DNA of 64,000 bases from an uncultured Oscillospiraceae bacterium (GTDB lineage: Bacteria > Bacillota > Clostridia > Oscillospirales > Oscillospiraceae), in contig CALWXF010000004.1 in NCBI GenBank assembly GCA_944385445.1, positions 48,052 to 112,051 on the forward strand, given 5' to 3'. A program made the translations under genes and the position numbers. Shown in pieces: positions 8,241-16,645 of the stretch. A model generated the notes under the pieces. It saw nothing but the letters and a program-made list of their open reading frames with translations. It was not told the origin of the DNA and ran no database searches. Positions within the stretch are counted from its first letter, which is position 1; each line of letters begins with the position of its first letter.

Positions 8241-8300
8241 GTCGAAGGTCAAGCCTTCCATGATTCCATAAATACACCTGACAAAGGAGAAAAAGAGACC

Positions 8301-9602
8301 ATGTTAGACATTAAGTTTATCCGGGAAAACCCCGACGTTGTCAAAGAGAACATCAAAAAGAAATTCCAGGACGCCAAGCTGCCCCTGGTGGACCAGGTCA
8401 TTGAGCTGGACCGCCAGAACCGGGACGCCATGACCGAGGCCAACAACCTCCGGGCCTCCCGCAACTCCCTGTCCAAGCAGATCGGCATGCTCATGGGCCA
8501 GGCCAAGAAGGACCCCTCCAAGCTGGAGGAGGCCGAGGCCGTCAAGGCCCAGGTGAAGGCCAACGCCGACCGCCTGGCCGAGCTGGAGGAGCTGGAGGGC
8601 AAGCTGGCGGTGGAGATTCGCTCCATCCTGCTGAAGATCCCCAACATCATCGACCCCTCCGTGCCCATCGGCGAGAGCGACGAGTTCAACGTGGAAGTGG
8701 AGCGGTTCGGCGAGCCCGCCACCCCCGACTTCGAGGTGCCCTACCACACCGCCATCATGGAGTCCTTTGACGGCATCGACCTGGACTCCGCTGGCCGTGT
8801 GTCCGGCAACGGCTTCTACTACCTCATGGGCGACATTGCCCGGCTCCACTCCGCTGTGCTGGCCTACGCCCGGGACTTCATGATCAACAAGGGCTTCACC
8901 TACTGCGTGCCTCCCTTCATGATCCACGGCAACGTGGTGGAGGGCGTCATGAGCCAGACCGAGATGGACGCCATGATGTACAAGATTGAGGGCGAGGACC
9001 TGTACCTCATCGGCACCAGCGAGCACTCCATGATCGGCAAGTTCATCGACCAGATCATCCCCGAGGCCTCCCTGCCCTACACCCTCACCTCCTACTCCCC
9101 CTGCTTCCGCAAGGAGAAGGGCGCCCACGGCATTGAGGAGCGCGGCGTGTACCGCATCCACCAGTTCGAGAAGCAGGAGATGGTGGTGGTGTGCAAGCCT
9201 GAGGAGTCCATGGAGTGGTACGAGAAGATGTGGCGTTACTCCGTGGAGCTGTTCCGCTCCCTGGACATCCCCGTCCGTCAGCTGGAGTGCTGCTCCGGCG
9301 ACCTGGCCGACCTGAAGGTGAAGTCCTGCGACATCGAGGCCTGGTCCCCCCGTCAGCAGAAGTACTTCGAGGTGTGCTCCTGCTCCAACCTGGGCGACGC
9401 CCAGGCCCGCCGCCTGAAGATGCGTGTCAAGGGCGAGAACGGCATGTACCTGCCCCACACCCTGAACAACACCGTGGTGGCTCCTCCCCGTATGCTCATC
9501 GCCTTCCTGGAGAACAACCTCCAGGCCGACGGCTCCGTCACCATCCCCGAGCCCCTGCGCCCCTACATGGGCGGCACCACCGTGCTCACCCCCAAGCACT
9601 GA
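8301..9602 (+). CDS. serS: Serine--tRNA ligase
   Basis: A 433-residue class II aminoacyl-tRNA synthetase charging tRNA-Ser. The N-terminal coiled-coil arm that grips the tRNA covers about residues 1-110 (LDIKFIRENPDVVKENIKKK and many charged heptads). The catalytic core follows, with motif 2 (PCFRKEKGAHG...GVYRIHQFEK) and motif 3 (NTVVAPPRMLIAFLEN). The frame is open 21 codons further upstream, but ATG 8301 is preceded by AAAGGAGA and begins with the universal MLDIK start. mscL follows after 23 bp. Confidence 0.98.
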   Translation: MLDIKFIRENPDVVKENIKKKFQDAKLPLVDQVIELDRQNRDAMTEANNLRASRNSLSKQIGMLMGQAKKDPSKLEEAEAVKAQVKANADRLAELEELEGKLAVEIRSILLKIPNIIDPSVPIGESDEFNVEVERFGEPATPDFEVPYHTAIMESFDGIDLDSAGRVSGNGFYYLMGDIARLHSAVLAYARDFMINKGFTYCVPPFMIHGNVVEGVMSQTEMDAMMYKIEGEDLYLIGTSEHSMIGKFIDQIIPEASLPYTLTSYSPCFRKEKGAHGIEERGVYRIHQFEKQEMVVVCKPEESMEWYEKMWRYSVELFRSLDIPVRQLECCSGDLADLKVKSCDIEAWSPRQQKYFEVCSCSNLGDAQARRLKMRVKGENGMYLPHTLNNTVVAPPRMLIAFLENNLQADGSVTIPEPLRPYMGGTTVLTPKH

Positions 9603-9625
9603 GATACAATACGAGGTAAATACAG

Positions 9626-10009
9626 ATGAAAGCCTTTATTCGGGAATTCAAAACCTTTTTGAACCGGGGCAATGTGCTGGACCTGGCGGTGGGCGTCATC
9701 ATCGGCGGCGCCTTCAAGTCCATCACCGACTCCCTCACCAACGACATCCTCATGCCCCTGCTGGGGCTGCTGGTCAATCGGGTGTCCTTCTCCGATCTGA
9801 CCCTCACCCTGGGCTCCGCCACCATCGCCTATGGCAGCTTCATTGAGGCGGTGCTCAACTTCATCATCATGGCCTTCGCCGTGTTCTGTCTGGTGAAAGC
9901 CTTCAACCGCCTCCACCGGAAAAAGGAGGAGGCAGCCCCCGCCCCCAAGCCCTCCAAGGAGGAGCTGCTGCTGGCCGAGATTCGTGATCTGCTGAAGGAG
10001 GGCAAGTAA
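9626..10009 (+). CDS. mscL: Large-conductance mechanosensitive channel MscL
   Basis: A 127-residue membrane channel that opens on hypo-osmotic shock. The conserved amphipathic N-terminus and first membrane helix read EFKTFLNRGNVLDLAVGVII and GGAFKSITDSLTNDI; the second helix is FIEAVLNFIIMAFAVFCLVKA, followed by a charged Ala/Pro/Lys tail and a C-terminal helix EELLLAEIRDLLK. Length is typical. The ATG has a GAGGTAA upstream. Its stop overlaps the next ATG by one base. Confidence 0.97.
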   Translation: MKAFIREFKTFLNRGNVLDLAVGVIIGGAFKSITDSLTNDILMPLLGLLVNRVSFSDLTLTLGSATIAYGSFIEAVLNFIIMAFAVFCLVKAFNRLHRKKEEAAPAPKPSKEELLLAEIRDLLKEGK

Positions 10010-10335
10010 TGGAGGAGCAAGAACAGGGCTACACCCCCGCCTCCTTTGAAAAGCGGGTGGCGGCCTGGATTGGCATTGGGTACATGCTCATGCTCATCGC
10101 CCTCATCACCTATACCATCGCCACCGCCCGCACTCTCCCCGGCACTGCCCCCCTGCTGGTGGTGCCCGTGGGGATCGGCGTGCCCTTCATCGCCGTTCAT
10201 CGCCAGCGCCAGGGTACCGCCCCCGGCGGCCTGGTGGGCACCATTCTCATCTGTGTGGTGTGTGTGGTGGCGGTGGTGCTGGGGCTGTGGCTGGGCGTGC
10301 CCGCCCTCATCGCCAACGTCACCACCCCCCTGTAA
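10009..10335 (+). CDS. Small membrane protein of unknown function
   Basis: 108 residues that I do not recognise. After about 18 polar residues come three hydrophobic segments: IGYMLMLIALITYTIATA (about 24-41), TAPLLVVPVGIGVPFIAV (about 46-63) and GTILICVVCVVAVVLGLWLG (about 78-97). It is coupled to mscL by a 1-base stop/start overlap (TAATG), and GGAGGG lies upstream in the mscL end, so translation is likely coupled. rsmG starts 12 bp after it. Confidence 0.75.
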   Translation: MEEQEQGYTPASFEKRVAAWIGIGYMLMLIALITYTIATARTLPGTAPLLVVPVGIGVPFIAVHRQRQGTAPGGLVGTILICVVCVVAVVLGLWLGVPALIANVTTPL

Positions 10336-10347
10336 AGGAGCACGCCC

Positions 10348-11058
10348 ATGGAATCTCTCATTTCCACCGGCCTTGCCCAGCTGGACCTCCCCGCCTACCC
10401 GGCGGACGGAGCCGCAAAACTGGCAAAGTATGGTAATTTGTTAATTAAACAAAACCAGGTGATGAACCTCACCGCCATCACCCAGCCCTTTGACGTGGCC
10501 ACCCTGCACATGCTGGACTGTGCGCCCCTATTAAACTGCGGGCGGCTGGAGCATGCCAAGCTCATTGACGTGGGCACCGGGGCGGGCTTCCCCGGCATGG
10601 TGCTGAAAACCCTGTGCCCCACCCTGTCTCTCACCCTGCTGGACGGGCTGCAAAAGCGGCTTTCCTGGCTGGAGACGGTGGCGGAGGAGCTGGGGCTGGA
10701 GGATGTGACCACCCTCCACGCCCGGGCCGAGGAGGCGGGGCAAGACCCGGAGCTCCGGGAGCAGTTTGACTTTGCCACCGCCCGGGCGGTGGCGGACCTG
10801 GGGCTTCTGTGCGAGATGTGCCTGCCCTTTGTGAAGGTGGGGGGCCGTTTCCTGGCCATGAAGGGCCCGGAGTGCCAGGAGGAGCTGGACCGGGCGGCCA
10901 AGGCCATTTCCACCCTGGGGGGGATGCTCAAGGGCTGCTATGACTACCAGATTCCCCACACGGACATCACCCACCGGGTGGTGGTGGTGGAGAAGGTGGC
11001 CCCCTGCCCCGCCAAGTATCCGAGGCGTTGGGCGAAGATGCAGAAGACGCCGCTATAA
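10348..11058 (+). CDS. rsmG: 16S rRNA (guanine-N7) methyltransferase RsmG
   Basis: A 236-residue SAM-dependent methyltransferase of the GidB family, modifying a guanine in the 530 loop of 16S rRNA. The SAM motif I is LIDVGTGAGFPGMVLK (about residues 70-85), preceded by the family's QNQVMNLTAITQPFDVATLHMLDC; a later stretch FATARAVADLGLLCEMCLPF is also typical. The ATG follows AAAGGAGCACGCC. It is the last gene of the serS-mscL-rsmG run; usually it follows mnmG near noc, but mnmE and mnmG are not in this window. Confidence 0.95.
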   Translation: MESLISTGLAQLDLPAYPADGAAKLAKYGNLLIKQNQVMNLTAITQPFDVATLHMLDCAPLLNCGRLEHAKLIDVGTGAGFPGMVLKTLCPTLSLTLLDGLQKRLSWLETVAEELGLEDVTTLHARAEEAGQDPELREQFDFATARAVADLGLLCEMCLPFVKVGGRFLAMKGPECQEELDRAAKAISTLGGMLKGCYDYQIPHTDITHRVVVVEKVAPCPAKYPRRWAKMQKTPL

Positions 11059-11067
11059 CGACAAAGT

Positions 11068-11238
11068 CAATCCCTCCGTCTCGTCGGTGCGGACTGTGTA
11101 TCTCTCGCCTCGCCCCTGGGAGGCGGGGCAAGTCTCGCTCACGCCGTCGCACCTCCTCTCCCCACCGAACCCACTTATGCTGGGCTTCGGCGGGGGCCCC
11201 GTAATGCCGTGCCACCTCCCTTTGCACAAGGGAGGCTT
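11068..11238 (-). repeat. Family B repeat, long form (copy 4)
   Basis: Near-identical to the long form at 842-1013 but inverted, starting right after the rsmG stop and ending in the CTCCCTTTGC/AAGGGAG hairpin. Confidence 0.8.
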
Positions 11239-11258
11239 AAGGGTGCGGCGCAGGAACA

Positions 11259-11310
11259 AGGCCCCCTTGTGTAAAGGGGGCTGTCACCGTAGGTGACTGG
11301 GGGATTGTCG
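11259..11310 (+). repeat. Family B repeat (copy 5)
   Basis: Variant with CCCCCTTGTG/AAAGGGGG and TGTCACC/GGTGACTG hairpins, ending GGGGGATTGTCG. Confidence 0.75.
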
Positions 11311-11361
11311 TTTCCCCAACGCTTAGAACCTACACTTTGCTTCAATTTGTTTACAAAAAAC

Positions 11362-11390
11362 TTGCGGTATGAGACAATTCATGATATGAT
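11362..11390 (+). promoter_or_regulatory. Promoter of the MinD-like gene
   Basis: TTGCGG (11362-11367), a 17-base spacer and TATGAT (11385-11390); the start codon is 27 bp downstream and preceded by GGAGGAGG. Confidence 0.55.
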
Positions 11391-11416
11391 TTTCTTGTTG
11401 TGGAGGAGGTTAAGGC

Positions 11417-12151
11417 ATGGGAACATCGGTAATGGTCACATCTGGAAAGGGCGGAACGGGTAAGACCGCCCTGACTGCCGGCATCGCCTCCTGTCTGGCC
11501 GCCTTGGGCCGTCGGGTGCTGTGCATTGACGTGGACATCGGTCTGCGCAATCTGGACATTGCCCTGGGCATGTCCGACCGGGCAGTGATGGACTTCTCCG
11601 ACGTGATGGAGCACCGCTGTCCCCTGCTCACCGCAGCGGCAGAGCACCCCCAAATTCGAGGTCTCTTTCTCCTCACCGCCCCCCTGTCCCTCATCAACCT
11701 GGATTTGAAGGGATTTCGGGACGTGATCGACGAGGCCCGGGACTACTACGACTTCATCTTTCTGGACTCTCCGGCAGGGCTGGGGGACGGGTTTCAGCTG
11801 GCCATGTACGCCGCCGACCGTGCCATTGTGGTCTCTGCCACCGAGCCCGCCGCCCTGCGGGATGCCCAACGGGCGGTGACCAAGCTCATGGGCCAGATTG
11901 AGGACATCCATCTGGTGGTCAACCGGGTAGAGCCCCGCATGATCGGCAAGCTGCGCACCACCATTGACGTCGCCATGGACACCGCCGGACTGCCCCTGCT
12001 GGGCATGGTGCCGGAGGACCCCCAAGTTACCCTGGCGGCGGCTCAGAGCGTCCCTCTGGTGCTGAAGACCTACAAGGGCGCTGCACCAGCTTATCTCAAT
12101 ATTGCCAAACGCCTGCTCGGCCAGCGGGTGCCCCTGCTGCACATCCGCTGA
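11417..12151 (+). CDS. minD: MinD-like septum-site / P-loop ATPase
   Basis: A 244-residue deviant Walker ATPase. The signature KGGTGKTAL begins at residue 11, followed by VLCIDVDIGLRNLDIALG, the stretch that separates MinD from ParA; the switch region is FIFLDSPAGLGDGF. The C-terminus ends in an amphipathic, basic helix (LNIAKRLLGQRVPLLHIR), consistent with MinD membrane binding. No minC or minE is adjacent, as is common in Clostridia that lack the full Min system. FlhG-type ATPases look similar, so the MinD name is probable but not certain. The ATG at 11417 follows GGAGGAGG. Confidence 0.8.
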   Translation: MGTSVMVTSGKGGTGKTALTAGIASCLAALGRRVLCIDVDIGLRNLDIALGMSDRAVMDFSDVMEHRCPLLTAAAEHPQIRGLFLLTAPLSLINLDLKGFRDVIDEARDYYDFIFLDSPAGLGDGFQLAMYAADRAIVVSATEPAALRDAQRAVTKLMGQIEDIHLVVNRVEPRMIGKLRTTIDVAMDTAGLPLLGMVPEDPQVTLAAAQSVPLVLKTYKGAAPAYLNIAKRLLGQRVPLLHIR

Positions 12152-12177
12152 GCCCCCACAAGAAAGGAAGGATTCCC

Positions 12178-12591
12178 ATGAACATTGCTCTGATGAGTCA
12201 CGACAACAAAAAGGAGCTGATGGTGCAGTTCTGCATCGCCTACTGCGGCATCCTCTCCAAACATACCGTGTGCGCCACCAGCCGCACCGGCCGCCTGGTG
12301 GCCGAGGCCACCGGACTGCCCGTCCAGCTGTTTATGGCCCATGCCCACGGCGGCGCCCAACAGATCGGCGCCCGCATCGCCTACAACGAAATTGACATGG
12401 TGCTGTTTTTCAATGACCCCAATGCGGAGGATCTGGACCAGGACCTGCACTATATCACCCGCCTGTGCGACCAGAACAATGTGCCCATTGCCACCAACGC
12501 CGCCACCGCCGAGATGCTCATCCACGGCCTGGCCCGGGGCGACCTGAACTGGCGTGAGCTCATTAAGCCCTCCACCCCCCTGAAAGTTTAA
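12178..12591 (+). CDS. Methylglyoxal synthase-like protein lacking key catalytic residues
   Basis: 137 residues with the MGS-like fold: MNIALMSHDNKKELM, GILSKHTVCAT, GGAQQIGARIAYNEIDMVLFF and VPIATNAATAEMLI align with Clostridial MgsA without large gaps. At the positions corresponding to E. coli MgsA, catalytic Asp71 (GGDQQ) is Ala60 here (GGAQQ), His98 falls on Leu in DPNAEDLDQDL, and the phosphate-binding TGTTG and LSGP segments read TSRTG and MAHA. Methylglyoxal formation from dihydroxyacetone phosphate is therefore doubtful, and another or no catalytic role is possible. The ATG follows AGAAAGGAAGG, 26 bp after the MinD-like gene. Confidence 0.85.
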   Translation: MNIALMSHDNKKELMVQFCIAYCGILSKHTVCATSRTGRLVAEATGLPVQLFMAHAHGGAQQIGARIAYNEIDMVLFFNDPNAEDLDQDLHYITRLCDQNNVPIATNAATAEMLIHGLARGDLNWRELIKPSTPLKV

Positions 12592-12596
12592 ACCTT

Positions 12597-12635
12597 CTGT
12601 GGAAAAGGCATTCTGCCTTTTCCACAGAGTCTTTT
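12597..12635 (+). terminator. Terminator after the MgsA-like gene
   Basis: A strong stem CTGTGGAAAAGGCA/TGCCTTTTCCACAG with a 3-base loop followed by AGTCTTTT; its arms also contain DnaA-box-like TGTGGAAAA. Confidence 0.85.
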
Positions 12636-12860
12636 GCACCCTGCTGCGCGCAAAGTTCGGCCGCCAACACCGCGGCCGAATTCACACTTGCAGGGCGAGA
12701 AGTATGTTCTCCCGTGCGCATGTCCCGGGAGAACATGGATTTCAATTTCTTCGCAGCTGAAAGCTGCGAACTCTGCGAGGCCTTTGGAACGTCTGAGGTG
12801 TTGCCCAGGCAACACCTCTTTCCTTTGTCTCCCATTCTAGCTGTAAGGAGTCCGATTCAC
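12636..12860 (+). promoter_or_regulatory. Structured leader upstream of hisS
   Basis: Four inverted repeats precede hisS: TTCGGCCGC/GCGGCCGAA (about 12655-12681), ATGTTCTCCC/GGGAGAACAT (about 12704-12736), GCAGCTGAAAGCTGC (about 12753), and GAGGTGTTGCC/GGCAACACCTC followed by TTTCCTTT (about 12796-12826), which is terminator-like. No T-box GGTGGNACC core is present, so any attenuation would use another mechanism. Confidence 0.4.
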
Positions 12861-14324
12861 ATGGCAAAACAAAAACCCCGCACCCTCTCTGGGTTTATGG
12901 AACTGCTCCCCCAGCGTCAGGTGCAGTTTGACCGCATGGTGGAGCTGCTGCGCCGCTCCTATTCCCTCTACGGCTTCACCCCCCTGGACACCCCCGTCAT
13001 CGAGGCCAGCGAGGTGCTGCTGGCCAAGGCGGGCGGCGAGACCGAGAAGCAGATTTACCGCTTTTTGAAGGGCGACACCGACCTGTCCCTGCGCTTTGAC
13101 CTCACCGTGCCCCTGGCCAAGTATGTGGCCCTCCACTATGGGGACCTTTCCTTCCCCTTCCGCCGCTTCCAGATCGGCAAGGTGTACCGGGGCGAGCGCG
13201 CCCAGCGGGGCCGCTTCCGGGAGTTCTACCAGGCGGACATCGACATCATTGGCGACGGCAAGCTGGACATCGTCAACGAGGCGGAGATCCCCTCCATCAT
13301 CTATCAGACCTTCACCTCCTTAGGGCTCAAGCGGTTCCAGATTCGGGTGAACAACCGGAAGATTTTGAACGGCTTCTATGCCATGCTGGGCCTCACCGAG
13401 AAGTCCGGGGACATCATGCGCACCGTGGACAAGCTGGAGAAGATCGGCCCCGAGAAGGTGGCCGCCCTCCTCACCGGGGAGGACATCGGCATCACTGGGG
13501 AGCAGGCCCAGGAGATTTTGAAGTTCATCGCCATCCAGGGCGACAACGACCAGGTGCTCACCGCTCTGGAGGGCTACCGTGGCCGCCACGAGCTGTTCGA
13601 CCAGGGCCTGGACGAGCTCACCTGCGTGGTGAAGTACCTCTCCGCCTTCGGGGTGCCCCAGACCCACTTCGCCGTGGATCTGACCATCGCCCGTGGCCTG
13701 GACTACTACACCGGCACCGTGTACGAGACCACCATGCTGGACCACCCGGAGATCGGCTCCATCTGCTCCGGCGGCCGCTATGACAACCTGGCCGAGTACT
13801 ACACCGACAAGCAGCTGCCCGGCGTGGGCATCTCCATCGGCCTCACCCGCCTGTTCTTTGTCCTGGAGGACCAGGGCTACCTCAATGAGGAGATGGTCAC
13901 TGCCCCCGCCGACGTGCTCATTCTGCCCATGACCGAGGACCTGGCCCCCGCCATCTCCCTGGCCTCCCAGCTGCGCCAGTGTGGCGTGCGAGCCCAGCTG
14001 TACACCGAGCAGAAGAAGTTTAAGGCCAAGCTGTCCTACGCCGACAAGCTGAACATCCCCTTTGCGGTGTTCCTGGGCGAGGACGAGATTCAGGCTGGCA
14101 CCGCCACCGTGAAGAACCTCACCATGGCCAACGACTTCTCCCAGGAGGAGCTGGAGCGCATGGCCCAGGAGGGCATCCACAAGCAGATCACCCTCCCCAC
14201 CCAGGAGGCTGTGGCCTACCTGCAACAGCAGATCGCCCAGCGGGTGGAGGATACCCCCATCTGGGACAAGGTGGATATCGCCCTCCGGTATGATCTGGAG
14301 GCCCCAAAGAAAAACGAATTATAA
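12861..14324 (+). CDS. hisS: Histidine--tRNA ligase
   Basis: A 487-residue class II synthetase. Motif 2 region reads SLRFDLTVPLAKYVALH and FQIGKVYRGERAQRGRFREFYQADIDIIG; the histidine-specific loop is ARGLDYYTGTVYE; motif 3 is around GVGISIGLTRLFFVL. It is about 60 residues longer than the common 425-residue type, mostly in the anticodon-binding C-terminal half. The frame is open 49 codons upstream of ATG 12861, but that start follows GTAAGGAG and begins with the expected MAKQKPRTLSGFMELLP. aspS follows after 38 bp, a common pairing. Confidence 0.96.
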   Translation: MAKQKPRTLSGFMELLPQRQVQFDRMVELLRRSYSLYGFTPLDTPVIEASEVLLAKAGGETEKQIYRFLKGDTDLSLRFDLTVPLAKYVALHYGDLSFPFRRFQIGKVYRGERAQRGRFREFYQADIDIIGDGKLDIVNEAEIPSIIYQTFTSLGLKRFQIRVNNRKILNGFYAMLGLTEKSGDIMRTVDKLEKIGPEKVAALLTGEDIGITGEQAQEILKFIAIQGDNDQVLTALEGYRGRHELFDQGLDELTCVVKYLSAFGVPQTHFAVDLTIARGLDYYTGTVYETTMLDHPEIGSICSGGRYDNLAEYYTDKQLPGVGISIGLTRLFFVLEDQGYLNEEMVTAPADVLILPMTEDLAPAISLASQLRQCGVRAQLYTEQKKFKAKLSYADKLNIPFAVFLGEDEIQAGTATVKNLTMANDFSQEELERMAQEGIHKQITLPTQEAVAYLQQQIAQRVEDTPIWDKVDIALRYDLEAPKKNEL

Positions 14325-14362
14325 TATTTTATATCTATTATACATTTTGGAGTTGATTTCAC

Positions 14363-16141
14363 ATGGTTCAATCCCGTACCCACACCTGTGGGGAGCTGCG
14401 CATGGAGCATGTCGGCCAGACCGTCACCCTGGCTGGCTTCATGGAAAACGTCCGTGAGGTGGGCCAGAATCTGGCCTTTGTGGTGCTGCGTGACTTCTAC
14501 GGCACCACCCAGGTAGTTCTTGAGACCGCCGAGATGATGGCCATCGTCAAGGACCTGAACAAGGAGTCCACCCTCCAGGTCACCGGCGTGGTGCGTGAGC
14601 GTGACAGCAAGAACCCCAAGCTGCCCACCGGCGACATTGAGGTGGTGCCCTCCGCCATCACCGTGCTGGGCCGCTGCCGCCACAACGAGCTGCCCTTCCC
14701 GATTAGCCGCAGCCGGGAGGCGGACGAGACCCAGCGTCTGAAGTACCGCTATCTGGACCTGCGCAACCCTGAGGTGAAGAACAACATCATCCTGCGCTGC
14801 AATGTGGTGTCCGCCCTCCGCCAGGCCATGACCGCTGAGGGCTTTATGGAGATCACCACCCCCATTTTGACCGCCTCCTCCCCCGAGGGCGCCCGGGACT
14901 ACCTGGTGCCCAGCCGCAAGCACCCCGGCAAGTTCTACGCGCTGCCCCAGGCTCCCCAGCAGTTCAAGCAGCTGCTCATGGCCTCCGGCTTTGACCGTTA
15001 CTTCCAGATCGCCCCCTGCTTCCGGGACGAGGACGCCCGTGGCGACCGCTCCCCCGGCGAGTTCTACCAGCTGGACATGGAGATGGCCTTTGCGGGCCAA
15101 GAGGACGTGTTCGCCGTTCTGGAGCGTGTGCTGCCCCCCATCTTCGCCAAGTACGGCACCTACAACGTGGCCTCTCAGGCCCCCTTCACCCGCATCCCCT
15201 TCCTGGAGGCCATGGACAAGTACGGCTCCGACAAGCCCGACCTGCGCATTGACCTGACCCTCACCGACGCCACCGAGGTTTTGGCTGGCTGCGGCTTTGG
15301 TCCCTTCGAGGGCAACACCGTTAAGGCCATTGTGGTCACCGACTTTGTGGGCACCCGCAAGCAGATCGACGGCCTGTGCAACCAGGTGGAAGTGCAGTCC
15401 GGCGAGAAGGCCTACTGGTTCCGGTACGACGAGAAGGGCGAGATCGTGGGCGGCATCGCCAAGTTCGTCCAGCCCATCAAGGAGCAGGTGGTGGAGGCTC
15501 TGGGCCTCACCCCCGGCTGCTTTGTGGGCCTCACCGCTGGCAAACTGCTCACCGCCCAGAAGACCGCCGGTGTGCTCCGCTCCAAGCTGGGCAACTTCTG
15601 CCCCAACCACATGGACCGTGAGCGCTACGAGTTCTGCTGGATCGTGGACTTCCCCATGTACGAGATCGGCGAGGAGTCCGGGCTGCTGGAGTTCTGCCAC
15701 AACCCCTTCTCCATGCCCAACGGCGGCCTGGAGATCCTGAAGAAGGCCGCTGCCGGCGAGGTGGACCCCCTGACCATCACCGCCTATCAGTACGACCTGG
15801 TGTGCAACGGCGTGGAGCTGTCCTCCGGCGCTGTGCGGAACCACGACCCCGAGATCATGCTGGAGGCCTTCCAGCTGGTGCGTCTGGGCGAGGACGACGT
15901 GAAGAGCAAGTTCCCTGCCATGTACAACGCCTTCACCTACGGCGCTCCCCCCCACGCAGGCATCGCCCCCGGTGTGGACCGCATGGTAATGCTGCTGGCC
16001 GGTGAGGACTCCATCCGTGAGATCATCCCCTTCCCCATGAACAAGAACGCCCAGGATTTGATGATGGGCGCCCCCTCCTTCGTGGACCCCAAGCAGCTGG
16101 ACGAGCTGCGCATCGTCTGCGTGGAGCAGGAAGAAGAGTAA
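14363..16141 (+). CDS. aspS: Aspartate--tRNA ligase, bacterial type
   Basis: A 592-residue synthetase. The N-terminal OB-fold (about 1-105) binds the anticodon (CGELRMEHVGQTVTLAGFME); the class II core has motif 2 FQIAPCFRDEDARGDRSPGEFYQLDMEMAF and motif 3 GVDRMVMLLAG. The bacterial GAD insertion domain lies between (about 300-410). The GATCAB genes were not seen, so whether it is discriminating cannot be judged here. The ATG follows TTTTGGAGTTG. A strong terminator follows the stop. Confidence 0.97.
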   Translation: MVQSRTHTCGELRMEHVGQTVTLAGFMENVREVGQNLAFVVLRDFYGTTQVVLETAEMMAIVKDLNKESTLQVTGVVRERDSKNPKLPTGDIEVVPSAITVLGRCRHNELPFPISRSREADETQRLKYRYLDLRNPEVKNNIILRCNVVSALRQAMTAEGFMEITTPILTASSPEGARDYLVPSRKHPGKFYALPQAPQQFKQLLMASGFDRYFQIAPCFRDEDARGDRSPGEFYQLDMEMAFAGQEDVFAVLERVLPPIFAKYGTYNVASQAPFTRIPFLEAMDKYGSDKPDLRIDLTLTDATEVLAGCGFGPFEGNTVKAIVVTDFVGTRKQIDGLCNQVEVQSGEKAYWFRYDEKGEIVGGIAKFVQPIKEQVVEALGLTPGCFVGLTAGKLLTAQKTAGVLRSKLGNFCPNHMDRERYEFCWIVDFPMYEIGEESGLLEFCHNPFSMPNGGLEILKKAAAGEVDPLTITAYQYDLVCNGVELSSGAVRNHDPEIMLEAFQLVRLGEDDVKSKFPAMYNAFTYGAPPHAGIAPGVDRMVMLLAGEDSIREIIPFPMNKNAQDLMMGAPSFVDPKQLDELRIVCVEQEEE

Positions 16142-16149
16142 GAGACCAC

Positions 16150-16185
16150 AAGGCCCGGAGAAAGCCGTTACTTTCTCCGGGCCTT
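16150..16185 (+). terminator. Terminator after aspS
   Basis: AAGGCCCGGAGAAAG/CTTTCTCCGGGCCTT with a 6-base loop; the T tract is short. Confidence 0.75.
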
Positions 16186-16204
16186 GTGTGCTTATTCGGG
16201 AAAA

Positions 16205-16259
16205 AAGCCTCCCTTGTGCAAAGGGAGGTGGCCCGGCGTCAGCCGGGTCGGAGGGATTG
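16205..16259 (+). repeat. Family B repeat (copy 6)
   Basis: CCTCCCTTGTG/CAAAGGGAGG, then a CCCGGC/GCCGGG hairpin and TCGGAGGGATTG. Confidence 0.8.
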
Positions 16260-16264
16260 ACCTT

Positions 16265-16590
16265 CTCCAATGTCTCAGGCGCAACCCTGCGCCCCCGCCG
16301 GGGACGCTCCGCTGGGGTGACTTTTGTTCGGGCAAAAGTCACCAAAACCCGCCAAAGGCGGGGCCTTCCCCCGCCTTGTGGAATCCACCCCGCCGGTACT
16401 GGGTGTGCCTGCGTCCCTCTATCGTCGGCCCTTGGCCCGGTGGGGTCACATAGATGGTGTAAGATTTCTGTGGGTAGTGCCTGCTTCTGGTGGCAGTTGG
16501 TACTTCTACTGCCAGGGCCTTACCCTGGTGTGCAGCTGTTCCCAGCTGCCGGTGGTCTGGCTGTACCATGCTTCAGGACTTCTCCAAGCC
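16265..16590 (-). repeat. Family A element, half copy (Y arm only)
   Basis: Alternative end (TCTCAGGCGCAACCCTGCGC), variable hairpin TGACTTTTG/CAAAAGTCA, Y module, CACATAGATGG, then the sequence breaks off just past the centre, where a family B repeat begins. Confidence 0.8.
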
Positions 16591-16591
16591 C

Positions 16592-16645
16592 AAAGGCTCC
16601 CTTGTGCAAAGGGAGCTGTCAGCCGCAAGGCTGACTGAGGGATTG
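16592..16645 (+). repeat. Family B repeat (copy 7)
   Basis: GCTCCCTTGTG/CAAAGGGAGC and GTCAGCC/GGCTGAC hairpins, then TGAGGGATTG. It sits exactly between two family A copies. Confidence 0.8.

Noticed and set aside
12714-12860. Longer N-terminus for hisS starting at 12714
   Set aside because: The extra 49 residues run through leader hairpins and have no homology, while ATG 12861 has a good ribosome-binding site and the family start.
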